Shown: piece after piece, positions 48,047-56,826 of the stretch
Numbering within the stretch: position 1 is the first letter of the stretch
Layout of the letters: each line of letters starts with the position of its first letter
DNA from: CAWFKS01 sp963816435
GTDB taxonomy: Bacteria > Pseudomonadota > Alphaproteobacteria > Rhizobiales > Rhizobiaceae
Direction of reading: 5' to 3'
Assembly (NCBI GenBank): GCA_963816435.1
Contig: CAWFKS010000021.1
Span: 1-64,000, forward strand
DNA length: 64,000 nt
The notes under the pieces: generated by a model
Database searches by the model: none
What the model was told of the DNA's origin: nothing
The model's input: only the letters and a program-made list of their open reading frames with translations
Position numbers and translations under genes: made by a program

Positions 48047-49014
48047 CCGGTTCTCCGGGCGGGTTCTTCGGCATTGCCGGGGCTTGCCGGCTGCGGGATG
48101 GTGGCGAGCGCGGCGGCGAAGCCTTCGGCGTCGAATTCCGGCACGGCGGCGGTATCGAGCACCGCAAGGCGCGCGGCCGCAACGCCATCGCGCAGCGCTT
48201 CGCCAAACGGGGCGCCGCGCATCAGCGCCGCGATCGCGGCGCCGGCCAGCGCATCCCCGGCACCGGTGACGTCGGCGACGGCCTCGACCGGCGGCGGGGT
48301 CAGGGAATAGTCGGTTTCGCCGTCGAAGGCCAGAACCGCGCCGGAGCCGGCGGTGACGACGGCGCGCCTCAGACCCCTGCCCCGAAGTGCCGCGATCACG
48401 CGCGCCGCATCCGCTTCGGCCGCCATTCCGGCGAGCGCGCGCGCCTCGCGCATGTTCATGAACAGCACCGACAGCCGGTCGAGCAGCGGCAAGAGGCGCA
48501 CCGCCTTGGCCGGCGAAATCGCGATGGCGTAGACGGGCTTGTCGCCCGCCAATGCGGTCAGTCTCGCAAGCGCGGCATCGGACATGTTGGCGTCCGTCAG
48601 AAGCGCGTCGGCCCGCGCCACCGCATCACGGAACTTGCGGCGCGAAACCTGCTTGGCGAAGGCGAAATCGTAGAGCCCCATGTCGGCGAAGCCGGCGATC
48701 AGCTCGCCTTCGCGGTCGAGCACGGCCGTGTAGCTCGGCGTGGAGCGGTCGAGATAGATCGCAGACAGATCCTCGATGCCTGCCCGTGCGATCGCCGTGG
48801 CCACCGTTTCAGCGCCCGCGTCGGCGCCCCGCAGCGACAGGATGGCGCCGCCAACGCCACGCCGGACCGCGGTGCGCAGGGCGTTGAACGCGCCGCCGCC
48901 GACCTCCTCGTGCATGGTCACGGGATTGGAGGCGGCCGGCACGTAATCGCCCTGGACACGGCCGCGCCGGTCGATGTGGGCGCCCCCGGCGGCAACGAGC
49001 AGCGGCGGCGTCAT
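48043..49014 (-). CDS. psuK: PfkB family pseudouridine kinase
   Basis: Carbohydrate kinase of 323 residues; the psuG neighbour makes pseudouridine the likely substrate. PfkB signs: G-G-A-H-I-D-R near the N-terminus, G-G-G-A-F-N-A-L-R and the catalytic anion-hole D-V-T-G-A-G-D-A-L-A-G. ATG at 49014 overlaps the mgtE stop and its stop overlaps psuG, so all three genes are coupled. Confidence 0.9.
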   Translation of the reverse strand: MTPPLLVAAGGAHIDRRGRVQGDYVPAASNPVTMHEEVGGGAFNALRTAVRRGVGGAILSLRGADAGAETVATAIARAGIEDLSAIYLDRSTPSYTAVLDREGELIAGFADMGLYDFAFAKQVSRRKFRDAVARADALLTDANMSDAALARLTALAGDKPVYAIAISPAKAVRLLPLLDRLSVLFMNMREARALAGMAAEADAARVIAALRGRGLRRAVVTAGSGAVLAFDGETDYSLTPPPVEAVADVTGAGDALAGAAIAALMRGAPFGEALRDGVAAARLAVLDTAAVPEFDAEGFAAALATIPQPASPGNAEEPARRTG

Positions 49015-50432
49015 GTCGTGCCCGTGCTGAACCACCAGGCGGCGAGCCCCAGAAAGGCGAAGAAGCCGACGACGTCGGTGACGGTGGTGACGAAGACCGA
49101 CGAGGCGACCGCCGGGTCGGCGCCGACGCGGTCGAGGATCAGCGGGATGAGGATGCCGGCGAGCGCGGCGGCCAGCATGTTGATGACCATGGCGGCGGCG
49201 ATGATGGCGCCGAGATTCGGATTGCCGAACCAGAGCGCTGCCAGCACGCCCATGATCAGGGCGAAAACGATGCCGTTGAGAATGCCGACGACGGTTTCGC
49301 GGCGGATGATGCGCCCGGCGTTGTAGATGTCGATGTCACGGGTGGCGAGCGCGCGCACCGTCACCGTCATCGTCTGGGTGGCTGCGTTTCCGCCCATGGA
49401 AGCGACGATCGGCATCAGCACGGCGAGCGCCACCATCTGCTGGATCGTGGCGTCGAACAGGCCGATCACCAGCGAGGCGATGATGGCGGTGACGAGGTTG
49501 ACGCCCAGCCAGGGCACGCGCGAGCGCGAGGTGGCGGCGACGGTGTCGGACAGCTCCTCGTCGCCGACGCCGCCCATGCGCAGGATGTCTTCCTCGGCCT
49601 CCTGCTGGATGACGTCGACGACGTCGTCGATGGTCAGCACGCCGACGAGGCGTTCGTTGGCGTCGACGACGGCGGCGGACAGAAGGTCGTACTGCTCGAA
49701 CTCGCGCGCCGCCTCTTCCTGGTCCATCGTGGCCGGAATGGCGTGGCGCGTCTCGTGCATGACGTCCTCGACCTTGGTGTTGCGCTGGCTGCGCAGCACG
49801 CGGTCGAGATCGACGGCGCCAAGCAGCCGGAAGGTCGGGTCGATGACGAAGATCTGGCTGAACTGGTCCGGCAGATCCTTGTCCTCGCGCATGTAGTCGA
49901 TGGTCTGGCCGACGGTCCAGAACGGCGGCACCGCGACGAACTCGGTCTGCATGCGCCGGCCGGCCGTCTCTTCGGGATAGGCCAGCGAGCGGCGAAGCCG
50001 GATGCGCTCAGAGAAGGGAAGCTGGGCCAGAATCTCGTTCTGGTCCTCGTCCGGCAGATCCTCGAGAATGTAGACCGCATCGTCCGAATCGAGCGCCTGC
50101 ACGGCCAGCGCGATGCGGTCGTTGGAGATGTTCTTGACGATGTCGTTGCGGATGCCGTCGTCGACTTCGGTGAGCGCGGCGTAGTCGAACGCATCGCCCA
50201 TCAGCTGGACGAGCGCGCCGCGCTGCTCGGGCGCCAGCGCCTCGATCAGGTCGCCGATCTCGGACTGGTGGAGCTGGCCGACCTCGCGGATCAGCGTCGG
50301 CTTGTCCTGATCGGCGATCGCCGCGTCGATTTCGGCCAGGAAATCCTGCCGGACGGCGCCGTCCTCGTTGTAGATGTCGGGACGGTCTTCCTCGGTCTCG
50401 CTTTCGGGCGGCAGGTCGTGCGTGTCTTCCAA
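49011..50432 (-). CDS. mgtE: Magnesium transporter MgtE
   Basis: Dimeric Mg2+ channel of 473 residues. MgtE_N helical domain (about 40-150), two CBS domains (about 155-285, with V-L-T-I-D-D-V-V-D-V) as Mg2+ sensors, and five membrane segments from about 300 with P-I-V-A-S-M-G-G-N-A-A-T-Q-T and the ion-selective D-x-x-G-A-D-P-A-V-A-S-S region. The start is a TTG at 50432 with GGGAGG seven bases before it. No Mg2+ riboswitch was apparent upstream. Confidence 0.94.
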   Translation of the reverse strand: MEDTHDLPPESETEEDRPDIYNEDGAVRQDFLAEIDAAIADQDKPTLIREVGQLHQSEIGDLIEALAPEQRGALVQLMGDAFDYAALTEVDDGIRNDIVKNISNDRIALAVQALDSDDAVYILEDLPDEDQNEILAQLPFSERIRLRRSLAYPEETAGRRMQTEFVAVPPFWTVGQTIDYMREDKDLPDQFSQIFVIDPTFRLLGAVDLDRVLRSQRNTKVEDVMHETRHAIPATMDQEEAAREFEQYDLLSAAVVDANERLVGVLTIDDVVDVIQQEAEEDILRMGGVGDEELSDTVAATSRSRVPWLGVNLVTAIIASLVIGLFDATIQQMVALAVLMPIVASMGGNAATQTMTVTVRALATRDIDIYNAGRIIRRETVVGILNGIVFALIMGVLAALWFGNPNLGAIIAAAMVINMLAAALAGILIPLILDRVGADPAVASSVFVTTVTDVVGFFAFLGLAAWWFSTGTT

Positions 50433-50611
50433 CAGCGCCTCCCGTAGCGGCTTGAGGGGTTTCAGGTTCGCATGAGGGTGTAGCCCCGAAACCGATGGAT
50501 TTCAAAGGCTATCGCGCGTCGTTGCACCTCTGTCGGAGAAGTTGCGGCGTTCGTGACCGCCAGCCGGGCGGAAGCCCGGAAGGCGGTGGCGAAGCTAGCC
50601 CGCCAATGAGA

Positions 50612-50646
50612 GGAACAGCCCGCGACATCTGGGCGCGGGCCGTTCC
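50612..50646 (-). terminator. Hairpin after the RND operon
   Basis: GGAACAGCCCGCG pairs with CGCGGGCCGTTCC (12 of 13) around a nine-base loop, six bases beyond the RND stop. It lacks a T-run, so terminator function is only possible. The 50433-50611 stretch shows nothing else. Confidence 0.4.
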
Positions 50647-50651
50647 CTGGG

Positions 50652-53600
50652 TCATGCGCTCTCGTCGCCGGCTTTCCGGCCGCCGCGCAGGGCGACGTAG
50701 ATCGCCGGGATCACCAGCACCGTCAGCAGCGTCGAGGACGCCAGACCGAACAGCAGCGAGATGGCCAGACCCTGGAAGATCGGGTCGGTCAGGATCACCG
50801 CCGCGCCGATCATCGCCGCGATCGCGGTCAGGAGGATCGGCTTGAAGCGGATCGCGCCGGCCTCGAGCAGCACGTCGACGAGATTTCGCGAAGGCGCGTG
50901 CGCGTTGCGGATGAAGTCGACCAGCAGGATCGAGTTGCGCACGATGATGCCGGCCAGCGCGATGAAGCCGATCATCGAGGTCGCCGAGAACGGCGCGCCG
51001 AACAGCCAGTGGCCGAGCATGATGCCGATCAGGGTGAGCGGGATCGGCGTCAGGATGACCAGCGGCAGCTTGAACGAGCCGAACTGCGCGACGACGAGGA
51101 TGTAGATGCCGACGATCGCCACCATGAAGGCCGCGCCCATGTCGCGGAAGGTCACCCAGGTGACTTCCCACTCGCCGTCCCACAGAAGCGTCGGCGAGGC
51201 TTCGTCGGACGGCTGGCCGTGCAGCGACACCTCTGGTTTGGGCAGGTCGCCCCAGTCGGCCGCGGCAATGGCGTCGTCGACGGCCAGCATGCCGTAGACC
51301 GGTGCCTCGAACTCGCCGGCGAGCTCGCCCATCACCATCTCGATCGAGCGTCCGTTGTGGCGGAAGATCGGATACGAGGCCGGCTCGCGGATGACGTGGA
51401 CGACGTCCCCGAGTTCCACCACGTCGCGTGCGCCCGGCAGGGCGTTGGCCGGAACCGGCGTCGCAAGAGCCCGCTCGTCGACCACGCCGTGCTCCTTCGA
51501 CAGCGACATGCGGATCGGGATCGGATGGCGGCCGCCGCCGCGATGCGAATAGCCGACCGTGGCGCCGCCGTAGAGATAGGCCAGCGTGTCGTACACGTCG
51601 GACTGCTCGACCTTGTAGTATTCGAGGTTGTCCTGGTCGACCGCCAGGCGCAACCGCTCCGGCTGGTTGTGGAAGCTGTCGTCGACGTCGACGATGAACG
51701 GCACGCTCTCGAAGGTCTGGCGCACCTTGGTGGCGACGGCGCGGCGCGTCTCGGCGTCGGGACCGTAGATCTCGGCGAGCAGCGTGGCGACCACCGGCGG
51801 CCCCGGCGGCGGCTCGACGACCTTGATGACCGTTCCATCGGGCGCCGGCAGGCCTTCGAGACGCTTGCGCATCTCCAGCGCGACCGCGTGGCTTTCCCGG
51901 TCGCGCTCGCCCTTCGGCAACAGGTTGACGGTGACGTCGCCCTGCTCGGGGTTCGAGCGCAGGTAGTAGTGCCGCACGAGGCCGTTGAAGTTGAACGGCG
52001 AGGCGGTGCCGGCGAAGGTCTCGAAGGAGACGATCTCGGGCACGTCGGCCAGCCTGTCGACCACCTGCTGCAACAGCCGGTTGGTGTCCTCGACCGAGGC
52101 GCCCCGCGGCAGGTCGGCTACGACCTGCAACTCGGTCTTGTTGTCGAAGGGCAGCAGCTTGACCGTGACGTCCTTGGAGTAGATCAGCCACATGGACGCG
52201 AGCGTCGCCACGCCGACCAGGACGAGGAAGGTCCAGGCGCGCAGGCGCGACTTGAGGATCGGCCTTGCGACCACGACGTAGGCGCGGCCGAGCGCGCCGC
52301 CGTGGCCGCCGGCCCCGTGGGCATGGGCGGAAGCGTGGTGCTGCTTGCCGAACTTCATCATCAGCCACGGCGTCAGCATGACCGCGACGAAGAAGGAAAA
52401 CAGCATCGCGGCCGAGGCGTTGGCCGGGATCGGGCTCATGTAGGGGCCCATCATGCCCGACACGAACAGCATCGGCAGCAGCGCCGCCACCACGGTCAGC
52501 GTCGCCACGATCGTCGGGTTGCCGACCTCGGCCACCGCCTCGATCGCGGCGGTCTTGCGCGAGCGGCCGTCCTCCATCGCCCAGTGACGGGCGATGTTCT
52601 CGATCACCACGATGGCGTCGTCGACGAGAATGCCGATCGAGAAGATCAGCGCGAACAGGCTGACGCGGTTGAGCGTGTAGCCCATGACGCGCGAGGCGAA
52701 CAATGTCAGCAGGATCGTGGTCGGGATGACGACGGCGACGACCAGCGCCTCGCGCCAGCCGATCGACAGCGCCACCAGGATGACGATCGAGACGGTGGCC
52801 AGCGCCAGGTGGAACAGCAGTTCGTTGGCCTTCTCGTTCGCCGTCTCGCCGTAGTCGCGCGTGACGATCATCTGCACGTCCTTGGGGAAGATCTGCCCGC
52901 GGATCTGGTGAAGACGCTCGACGATGTTCTCGGCGATGACGACGGCGTTGGTGCCGGGACGCTTGGCGATCGCCAGCGATACCGACGGCGCGCGCACCAG
53001 CCCGCCATCGGTCTTGGCGATGTTGGTGACGCGGTTCTCCGACGGCGAGGTCGCGAGCACCACGTTGGCCACGTCGCGCACGTAGACCGGCCGGCCGTCG
53101 CGCGCGGTCAGGAGCAGGTTGCCGATGTCGGACAGCGCCTGCAGCGTCTGCCCGGCGACCAGCACGCGCTGCTTGCCGTCGTCGCGCACCGTACCGATCT
53201 GGAAGGACCGGTTGGCGCCGGCGATCTTGCCGGTGAGCTGCTGCAGCGTGATGCCGTAGAGCGAAAGCTTTTCCGGGTCGGGCTCGACCTGGATTTCCTC
53301 CGGCTGGCTGCCGACGATGTAGGTGAGCCCGATGTCGGGGAGCTTGGAGACCTCGACCTGCAGTTCGCGCGCCAGCCTGGTCAGGTCCGCCGACGTCCAC
53401 TTGCCGGCCGCCTCCGGGGTCGGCGTCAGCGACACCACGACCATGGCGACGTCGTCGATGCCGCGGCCGACGATCAGCGGCTCTGGGATGCCGACCGGGA
53501 TGCGGTCGAGATTGGCGCGCACCTTGTCGTGGACGCGCAGGATCGCGGCGTCGGAGCTGGTGCCGACCTCGAAGCGCGCGGTCACCAGCGCGCCGTCGTC

Positions 53601-53870
53601 CTGGGTCTGCGAATAGACGTGCTCGACGCCGTCGATGCTCTTGATGATGGTCTCGAGCGGCTCGGTGACCAGCTTGACCGCGTCCTCGGCCTTGAGCCCG
53701 TTGGCCGCGATGTGGATGTCGACCATCGGGACGGAGATCTGCGGCTCCTCCTCGCGCGGCAGGGTGATGAGGGCGACAATGCCGAGCCCGATCGCCGCCA
53801 GCAGGAACAGCGGGGTGAGCGGCGAGGTGATGAAGGCGCGGGTGAGCCCGCCGGCGATGCCGTATTTCAT
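50652..53870 (-). CDS. RND efflux permease (AcrB/MexF class)
   Basis: Proton-driven tripartite pump subunit of 1,072 residues with two halves of six segments. TM4 proton relay is in I-L-V-D-D-A-I-V-V-I-E-N-I; the second half ends with S-T-L-L-T-V-L-V-I-P-A-I-Y. A histidine-rich cytoplasmic loop (H-H-A-S-A-H-A-H-G-A-G-G-H-G-G, about residues 508-523) is unusual and may bind metal. The start overlaps the fusion-protein stop by four bases. Substrates cannot be read from sequence; divergence from the ArsR-type regulator suggests induction by sulfide or thiol stress. Confidence 0.94.
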   Translation of the reverse strand: MKYGIAGGLTRAFITSPLTPLFLLAAIGLGIVALITLPREEEPQISVPMVDIHIAANGLKAEDAVKLVTEPLETIIKSIDGVEHVYSQTQDDGALVTARFEVGTSSDAAILRVHDKVRANLDRIPVGIPEPLIVGRGIDDVAMVVVSLTPTPEAAGKWTSADLTRLARELQVEVSKLPDIGLTYIVGSQPEEIQVEPDPEKLSLYGITLQQLTGKIAGANRSFQIGTVRDDGKQRVLVAGQTLQALSDIGNLLLTARDGRPVYVRDVANVVLATSPSENRVTNIAKTDGGLVRAPSVSLAIAKRPGTNAVVIAENIVERLHQIRGQIFPKDVQMIVTRDYGETANEKANELLFHLALATVSIVILVALSIGWREALVVAVVIPTTILLTLFASRVMGYTLNRVSLFALIFSIGILVDDAIVVIENIARHWAMEDGRSRKTAAIEAVAEVGNPTIVATLTVVAALLPMLFVSGMMGPYMSPIPANASAAMLFSFFVAVMLTPWLMMKFGKQHHASAHAHGAGGHGGALGRAYVVVARPILKSRLRAWTFLVLVGVATLASMWLIYSKDVTVKLLPFDNKTELQVVADLPRGASVEDTNRLLQQVVDRLADVPEIVSFETFAGTASPFNFNGLVRHYYLRSNPEQGDVTVNLLPKGERDRESHAVALEMRKRLEGLPAPDGTVIKVVEPPPGPPVVATLLAEIYGPDAETRRAVATKVRQTFESVPFIVDVDDSFHNQPERLRLAVDQDNLEYYKVEQSDVYDTLAYLYGGATVGYSHRGGGRHPIPIRMSLSKEHGVVDERALATPVPANALPGARDVVELGDVVHVIREPASYPIFRHNGRSIEMVMGELAGEFEAPVYGMLAVDDAIAAADWGDLPKPEVSLHGQPSDEASPTLLWDGEWEVTWVTFRDMGAAFMVAIVGIYILVVAQFGSFKLPLVILTPIPLTLIGIMLGHWLFGAPFSATSMIGFIALAGIIVRNSILLVDFIRNAHAPSRNLVDVLLEAGAIRFKPILLTAIAAMIGAAVILTDPIFQGLAISLLFGLASSTLLTVLVIPAIYVALRGGRKAGDESA

Positions 53871-54877
53871 GGCACGATCACCGTGTCGCCGGCCTGCAGC
53901 CCGCTCAGCACCTCGACCAGCGGCGCGCCGCCGTCGGCGAAGGTCTCGCCGAGCACGACGGCGACCTCGAGCTCGCCCTCTCCGGTCGCCAGCGTGACGT
54001 AGTCGACGCCGTGGACGGTGCGCACCGCCTGCGGCGGCACACCGAGCATGGCGCGGCGGGCGACGGGAATGGAGACGAGCGTGCGCTCGTTGACGAAGTA
54101 GCTGCCGATGTCGGCAACCTCGACGTCGGCGATGACGCGGCCGTTCTCGATCTCCGGATAGACCTTGGCGATGCGGCCCTGGCGCTTGTCGGCGAAGTCA
54201 CCGCCCCCGCCGATGCCGCGCTCGGAAATGGCGACGGTGGCGCCTTCCCTGATCTCGGCGGCGTGGCGCTCCGGCAGCGACAGGCGCAGGTAGTAGCGGC
54301 CGGACGCGATGCGGGCGACCGGCTCGCCCGCCATGATGACGGAGCCGGCGGTCACCGGGACGGTCAGCACGCGTCCGGTGGCCGGCGCCAGCGTCTCGCC
54401 CTCACGTGCGCTCTGCTCGATGACGGCCTTGTCGGCGCGCGCGGCGGTGAGCTGGTTGGTGACGACGTCGAACTGGAGCTGCGCGCTGTCGACGCGGCTC
54501 TGGGTGCCGGCGCCCTTGCTCAACAGGTCCTGGGCGCGCTGCAGGTCGGTCTCGGCGTTCTGGAGCTGCGATTCCAGCGCCGAAATCTTGGCAGCGGCCG
54601 CCTCGAGCTGCAGCGCGATCTTGTCGTCGACGACCTTGGCGATGACGTCGCCCTTGGTCACCTCGTCGCCCTCGCTGACGCCGACCTCGGCGATGGTGCC
54701 GGAGATGCGGGCGCGGGCCGGCACGATGGTGCGGCTCTCGACCTGGCCGTAGACGGATTTCATCTCCGTCACGGTGGTCGGCTCGACGGTGAACTGGCCG
54801 GCGAGCGATGGCGCCGAAGCCAGCGAGAGGAGCAAGGCGAGCGCGCCGCCGGCCCTGTGGAGGGTGGTGTCGTTCAT
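53867..54877 (-). CDS. HlyD/AcrA-type membrane fusion protein
   Basis: Periplasmic adaptor of 336 residues. Signal peptide to about S-L-A-G; lipoyl halves around R-I-S-G-T-I-A-E-V-G-V-S-E-G-D-E-V and A-P-A-T-G-R-V-L-T-V-P-V; a helical hairpin between (about 95-150), then the beta-barrel and C-terminal domain (G-L-Q-A-G-D-T-V-I-V-P). It links the RND permease to an outer-membrane channel, which is not encoded here. Lies 72 bases after the DUF2892 gene. Confidence 0.93.
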   Translation of the reverse strand: MNDTTLHRAGGALALLLSLASAPSLAGQFTVEPTTVTEMKSVYGQVESRTIVPARARISGTIAEVGVSEGDEVTKGDVIAKVVDDKIALQLEAAAAKISALESQLQNAETDLQRAQDLLSKGAGTQSRVDSAQLQFDVVTNQLTAARADKAVIEQSAREGETLAPATGRVLTVPVTAGSVIMAGEPVARIASGRYYLRLSLPERHAAEIREGATVAISERGIGGGGDFADKRQGRIAKVYPEIENGRVIADVEVADIGSYFVNERTLVSIPVARRAMLGVPPQAVRTVHGVDYVTLATGEGELEVAVVLGETFADGGAPLVEVLSGLQAGDTVIVP

Positions 54878-54949
54878 GGGTCAGACCAATTCCAGAGTTC
54901 GAAAACCGCGCGGCGGGCGCAGGGCAGCGGCGGGTGGCGGGGCGGCTTC

Positions 54950-55153
54950 CTACTTGAAGGCCGGGCCGGCCTTGCAGCCGGCCTTGCGGAACAGCATCGC
55001 GGCCGGGCAGAACCCGGTGACCGAGGCCTGGATCATGTTGATCCCGGCGAAGGCCGTGAGCAGGAACCACCAGGCCGAGTGGTAGATGCCGAGCGCCAGC
55101 GAAACCAGCACCACAAATCCCGCGAACATCATGACTGCCTTGTCGATCGTCAT
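54950..55153 (-). CDS. DUF2892 (YgaP-like) membrane protein
   Basis: A 67-residue protein with two hydrophobic segments (about 7-24 and 26-43) and a C-terminal tail with two cysteines (G-F-C-P-A-A-M and A-G-C-K-A-G). DUF2892 domains occur next to rhodanese domains in YgaP and in sulfide-responsive operons. GGAGAG precedes the ATG. First gene of the RND operon, divergent from arsR. Confidence 0.9.
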   Translation of the reverse strand: MTIDKAVMMFAGFVVLVSLALGIYHSAWWFLLTAFAGINMIQASVTGFCPAAMLFRKAGCKAGPAFK

Positions 55154-55311
55154 CGCCGTCTCTCCTGTTGGCCGCCCGACGCCGGGCCGGCTCGATCCAA
55201 ACCGTTTCGGGACAGCGCAGCTTCCCCGTCGCCGGAACTGCCGATTCCCAGCGTGTCGTCATCGCGGTAAGCTGATTTAGCCTGCGCCCCCGAATTTCGG
55301 ACTTGCATCTA

Positions 55312-55346
55312 ACATTCAGGAATTTTAATTTCAAGAACATGAATGT
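55312..55346. promoter_or_regulatory. Inverted repeat, candidate operator of the ArsR regulator
   Basis: ACATTCA (55312-55318) and TGAATGT (55340-55346) are a perfect 7-bp inverted pair separated by 21 AT-rich bases that include AATTTTAATT. The right arm overlaps the arsR start codon. It lies in the 185-base divergent region and is the best operator candidate for both units. Confidence 0.5.
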
Positions 55347-55653
55347 GAAAGAAATGATACCGGCCTCCGGAGAGGCGGCCGACCTGCTGCGCAGCATCTC
55401 GCACCCGCAGCGCCTGCTGGTCCTGTGCGCGCTTGGTGACAAGGAGCGGTCCGTCGCGGAGCTACGCGACGAGCTCGGCATCGAGCAGGTGCCGATGTCG
55501 CAGCAATTGATGCGTCTGAGGGCGGACGGGCTGGTGGAGGCGCGCCGCGAGGGCACGTCGGTCTACTACCGCATCACGCGGCCGCAGGTCCTGACGATCG
55601 TGGAGGCGTTGCACTCGGCGTTCTGCCCGCCGCGCCAGAGCGGCGGCGGGTAG
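55339..55653 (+). CDS. ArsR family regulator with two cysteines (BigR/SqrR-like)
   Basis: Winged-helix repressor of 104 residues. I-S-H-P-Q-R-L-L-V-L-C-A-L opens the fold, recognition helix V-P-M-S-Q-Q-L-M-R-L-R, wing E-A-R-R-E-G-T-S-V-Y-Y-R-I. C30 and C96 match the pair that forms a persulfide/tetrasulfide bridge in BigR and SqrR; metal-site histidines of ArsR are missing. It should repress the divergent DUF2892-fusion-RND operon until sulfide arrives. Start at 55339 matches family length. Confidence 0.9.
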   Translation: MNVKEMIPASGEAADLLRSISHPQRLLVLCALGDKERSVAELRDELGIEQVPMSQQLMRLRADGLVEARREGTSVYYRITRPQVLTIVEALHSAFCPPRQSGGG

Positions 55654-55692
55654 TCGGGAAGAGCCTGAGTTTCAGCGAAAATCGAAAGCTGA

Positions 55693-55777
55693 TGGTGCGG
55701 TCGAGAAGACTCGAACTTCCACGGGTTGCCCCACAGCGACCTCAACGCTGCGCGTCTACCAATTCCGCCACGACCGC
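55693..55777 (-). tRNA. tRNA-Leu(GAG)
   Basis: 85 nucleotides on the minus strand beginning GCGGTCG and ending CGACCGC-A-CCA, with an encoded CCA. The anticodon stem CAGCG/CGCTG encloses TTGAGGT, anticodon GAG at 55743-55741. A long variable arm and G-G-T-A in the D-loop fit leucine; T-loop reads TTCGAGT. Confidence 0.95.
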
Positions 55778-56048
55778 ACGTGGTAGGGCCGGCTCGCGAG
55801 CCAGCCCGGCGCATGTAGCAAATCGACTCGCGCGAAACAAGGGCGCTGGAGCGCTTCGCGCATCGATATCGGCAGCAATCGAATGCAGCGCCAAACGTCG
55901 GACAACCCGTCTTGCGAAAACGAATCGGAAGATCATTGCAAACCGCTGATACGACGTGGTTTTCGGTTGCTCGCGTGGATCGTGCGCGGCGGCGCGGCGA
56001 TGCCGCAACTGGACGCGTCCGCCGAAAGGCGGCATAGAAAGACGAGCC

Positions 56049-56825
56049 ATGCCCGTTTCCCCCATCACCCGCGGCGGCAGCGCCGCACGATTCCTGCCCT
56101 CGCCGGGGTCGCCTCCGGTCGAATGGCGGGTCTCACCGGGCCTCACCCAATACGATAACGCGCTGGCGCACATGGAGGCGCGAGCAGAGGCGATCCGCGC
56201 CGGCACGGCGGGCGAACAGGTGTGGCTGGTGGAGCATCCGCCGCTCTACACCGCCGGCACCAGCGCGCGGCCGGAAGACCTGGTGGACGCCAACCGTTTT
56301 CCGGTGTTCGAAGCCGGCCGCGGCGGCGAATACACCTATCACGGCCCCGGCCAGCGGGTCGCCTACGCCATGCTCGACCTGAAGCGGCGGCGCGAGGACG
56401 TGCGCGCGTTCGTGGCCGCGCTCGAGGACTGGATCATCTCGGCGCTGGACCGGGTCAACGTGAAGGGCGAGCGGCGCGACGACCGCGTCGGCGTCTGGGT
56501 GGTGAGGCCCGACCGGCCGCCCTCGCCCGACGGCGCGCCGGCCGAGGACAAGATCGCGGCGATCGGCATCAGGCTGCGGCGCTGGGTGAGCTTCCACGGC
56601 ATCGCCATCAACGTCGAGCCCGACCTTTCGCACTTTTCCGGCATCGTGCCGTGCGGCATACGCGACCACGGCGTGACCAGCCTCGTCGATCTCGGCCTGC
56701 CGATCACGATGGAAGATTTCGACGTCGCGCTGAAGGCGGCATTCGTCGACATTTTCGGCCCCGTGGCGGAAAGCCCGGCCGAAGGTGGCGAGACTGTCGC
56801 CGCCGCTCTCAGGAGATCTGCCTGA
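56049..56825 (+). CDS. lipB: Octanoyl-[acyl carrier protein]:protein transferase LipB
   Basis: Transfers octanoate from ACP to lipoyl domains; 258 residues. Motif R-G-G-E-Y-T-Y-H-G-P-G-Q, lysine in E-D-K-I-A-A-I-G-I-R, and active-site cysteine in G-I-V-P-C-G-I. ATG at 56049 gives a normal N-terminus; an upstream in-frame ATG would add 31 arginine-rich residues. Its stop (56823-56825) lies just before the next ATG at 56827. Confidence 0.95.
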   Translation: MPVSPITRGGSAARFLPSPGSPPVEWRVSPGLTQYDNALAHMEARAEAIRAGTAGEQVWLVEHPPLYTAGTSARPEDLVDANRFPVFEAGRGGEYTYHGPGQRVAYAMLDLKRRREDVRAFVAALEDWIISALDRVNVKGERRDDRVGVWVVRPDRPPSPDGAPAEDKIAAIGIRLRRWVSFHGIAINVEPDLSHFSGIVPCGIRDHGVTSLVDLGLPITMEDFDVALKAAFVDIFGPVAESPAEGGETVAAALRRSA

Positions 56826-56826
56826 C

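Noticed and set aside
50433..50500. Mg2+ riboswitch ahead of mgtE
   Set aside because: Only a weak GGTTTC/GAAACC pairing is present; nothing matches the M-box layout.
50898..54002. 1,034-codon plus-strand frame opposite the RND genes
   Set aside because: Antisense shadow of the high-GC RND and fusion-protein genes.
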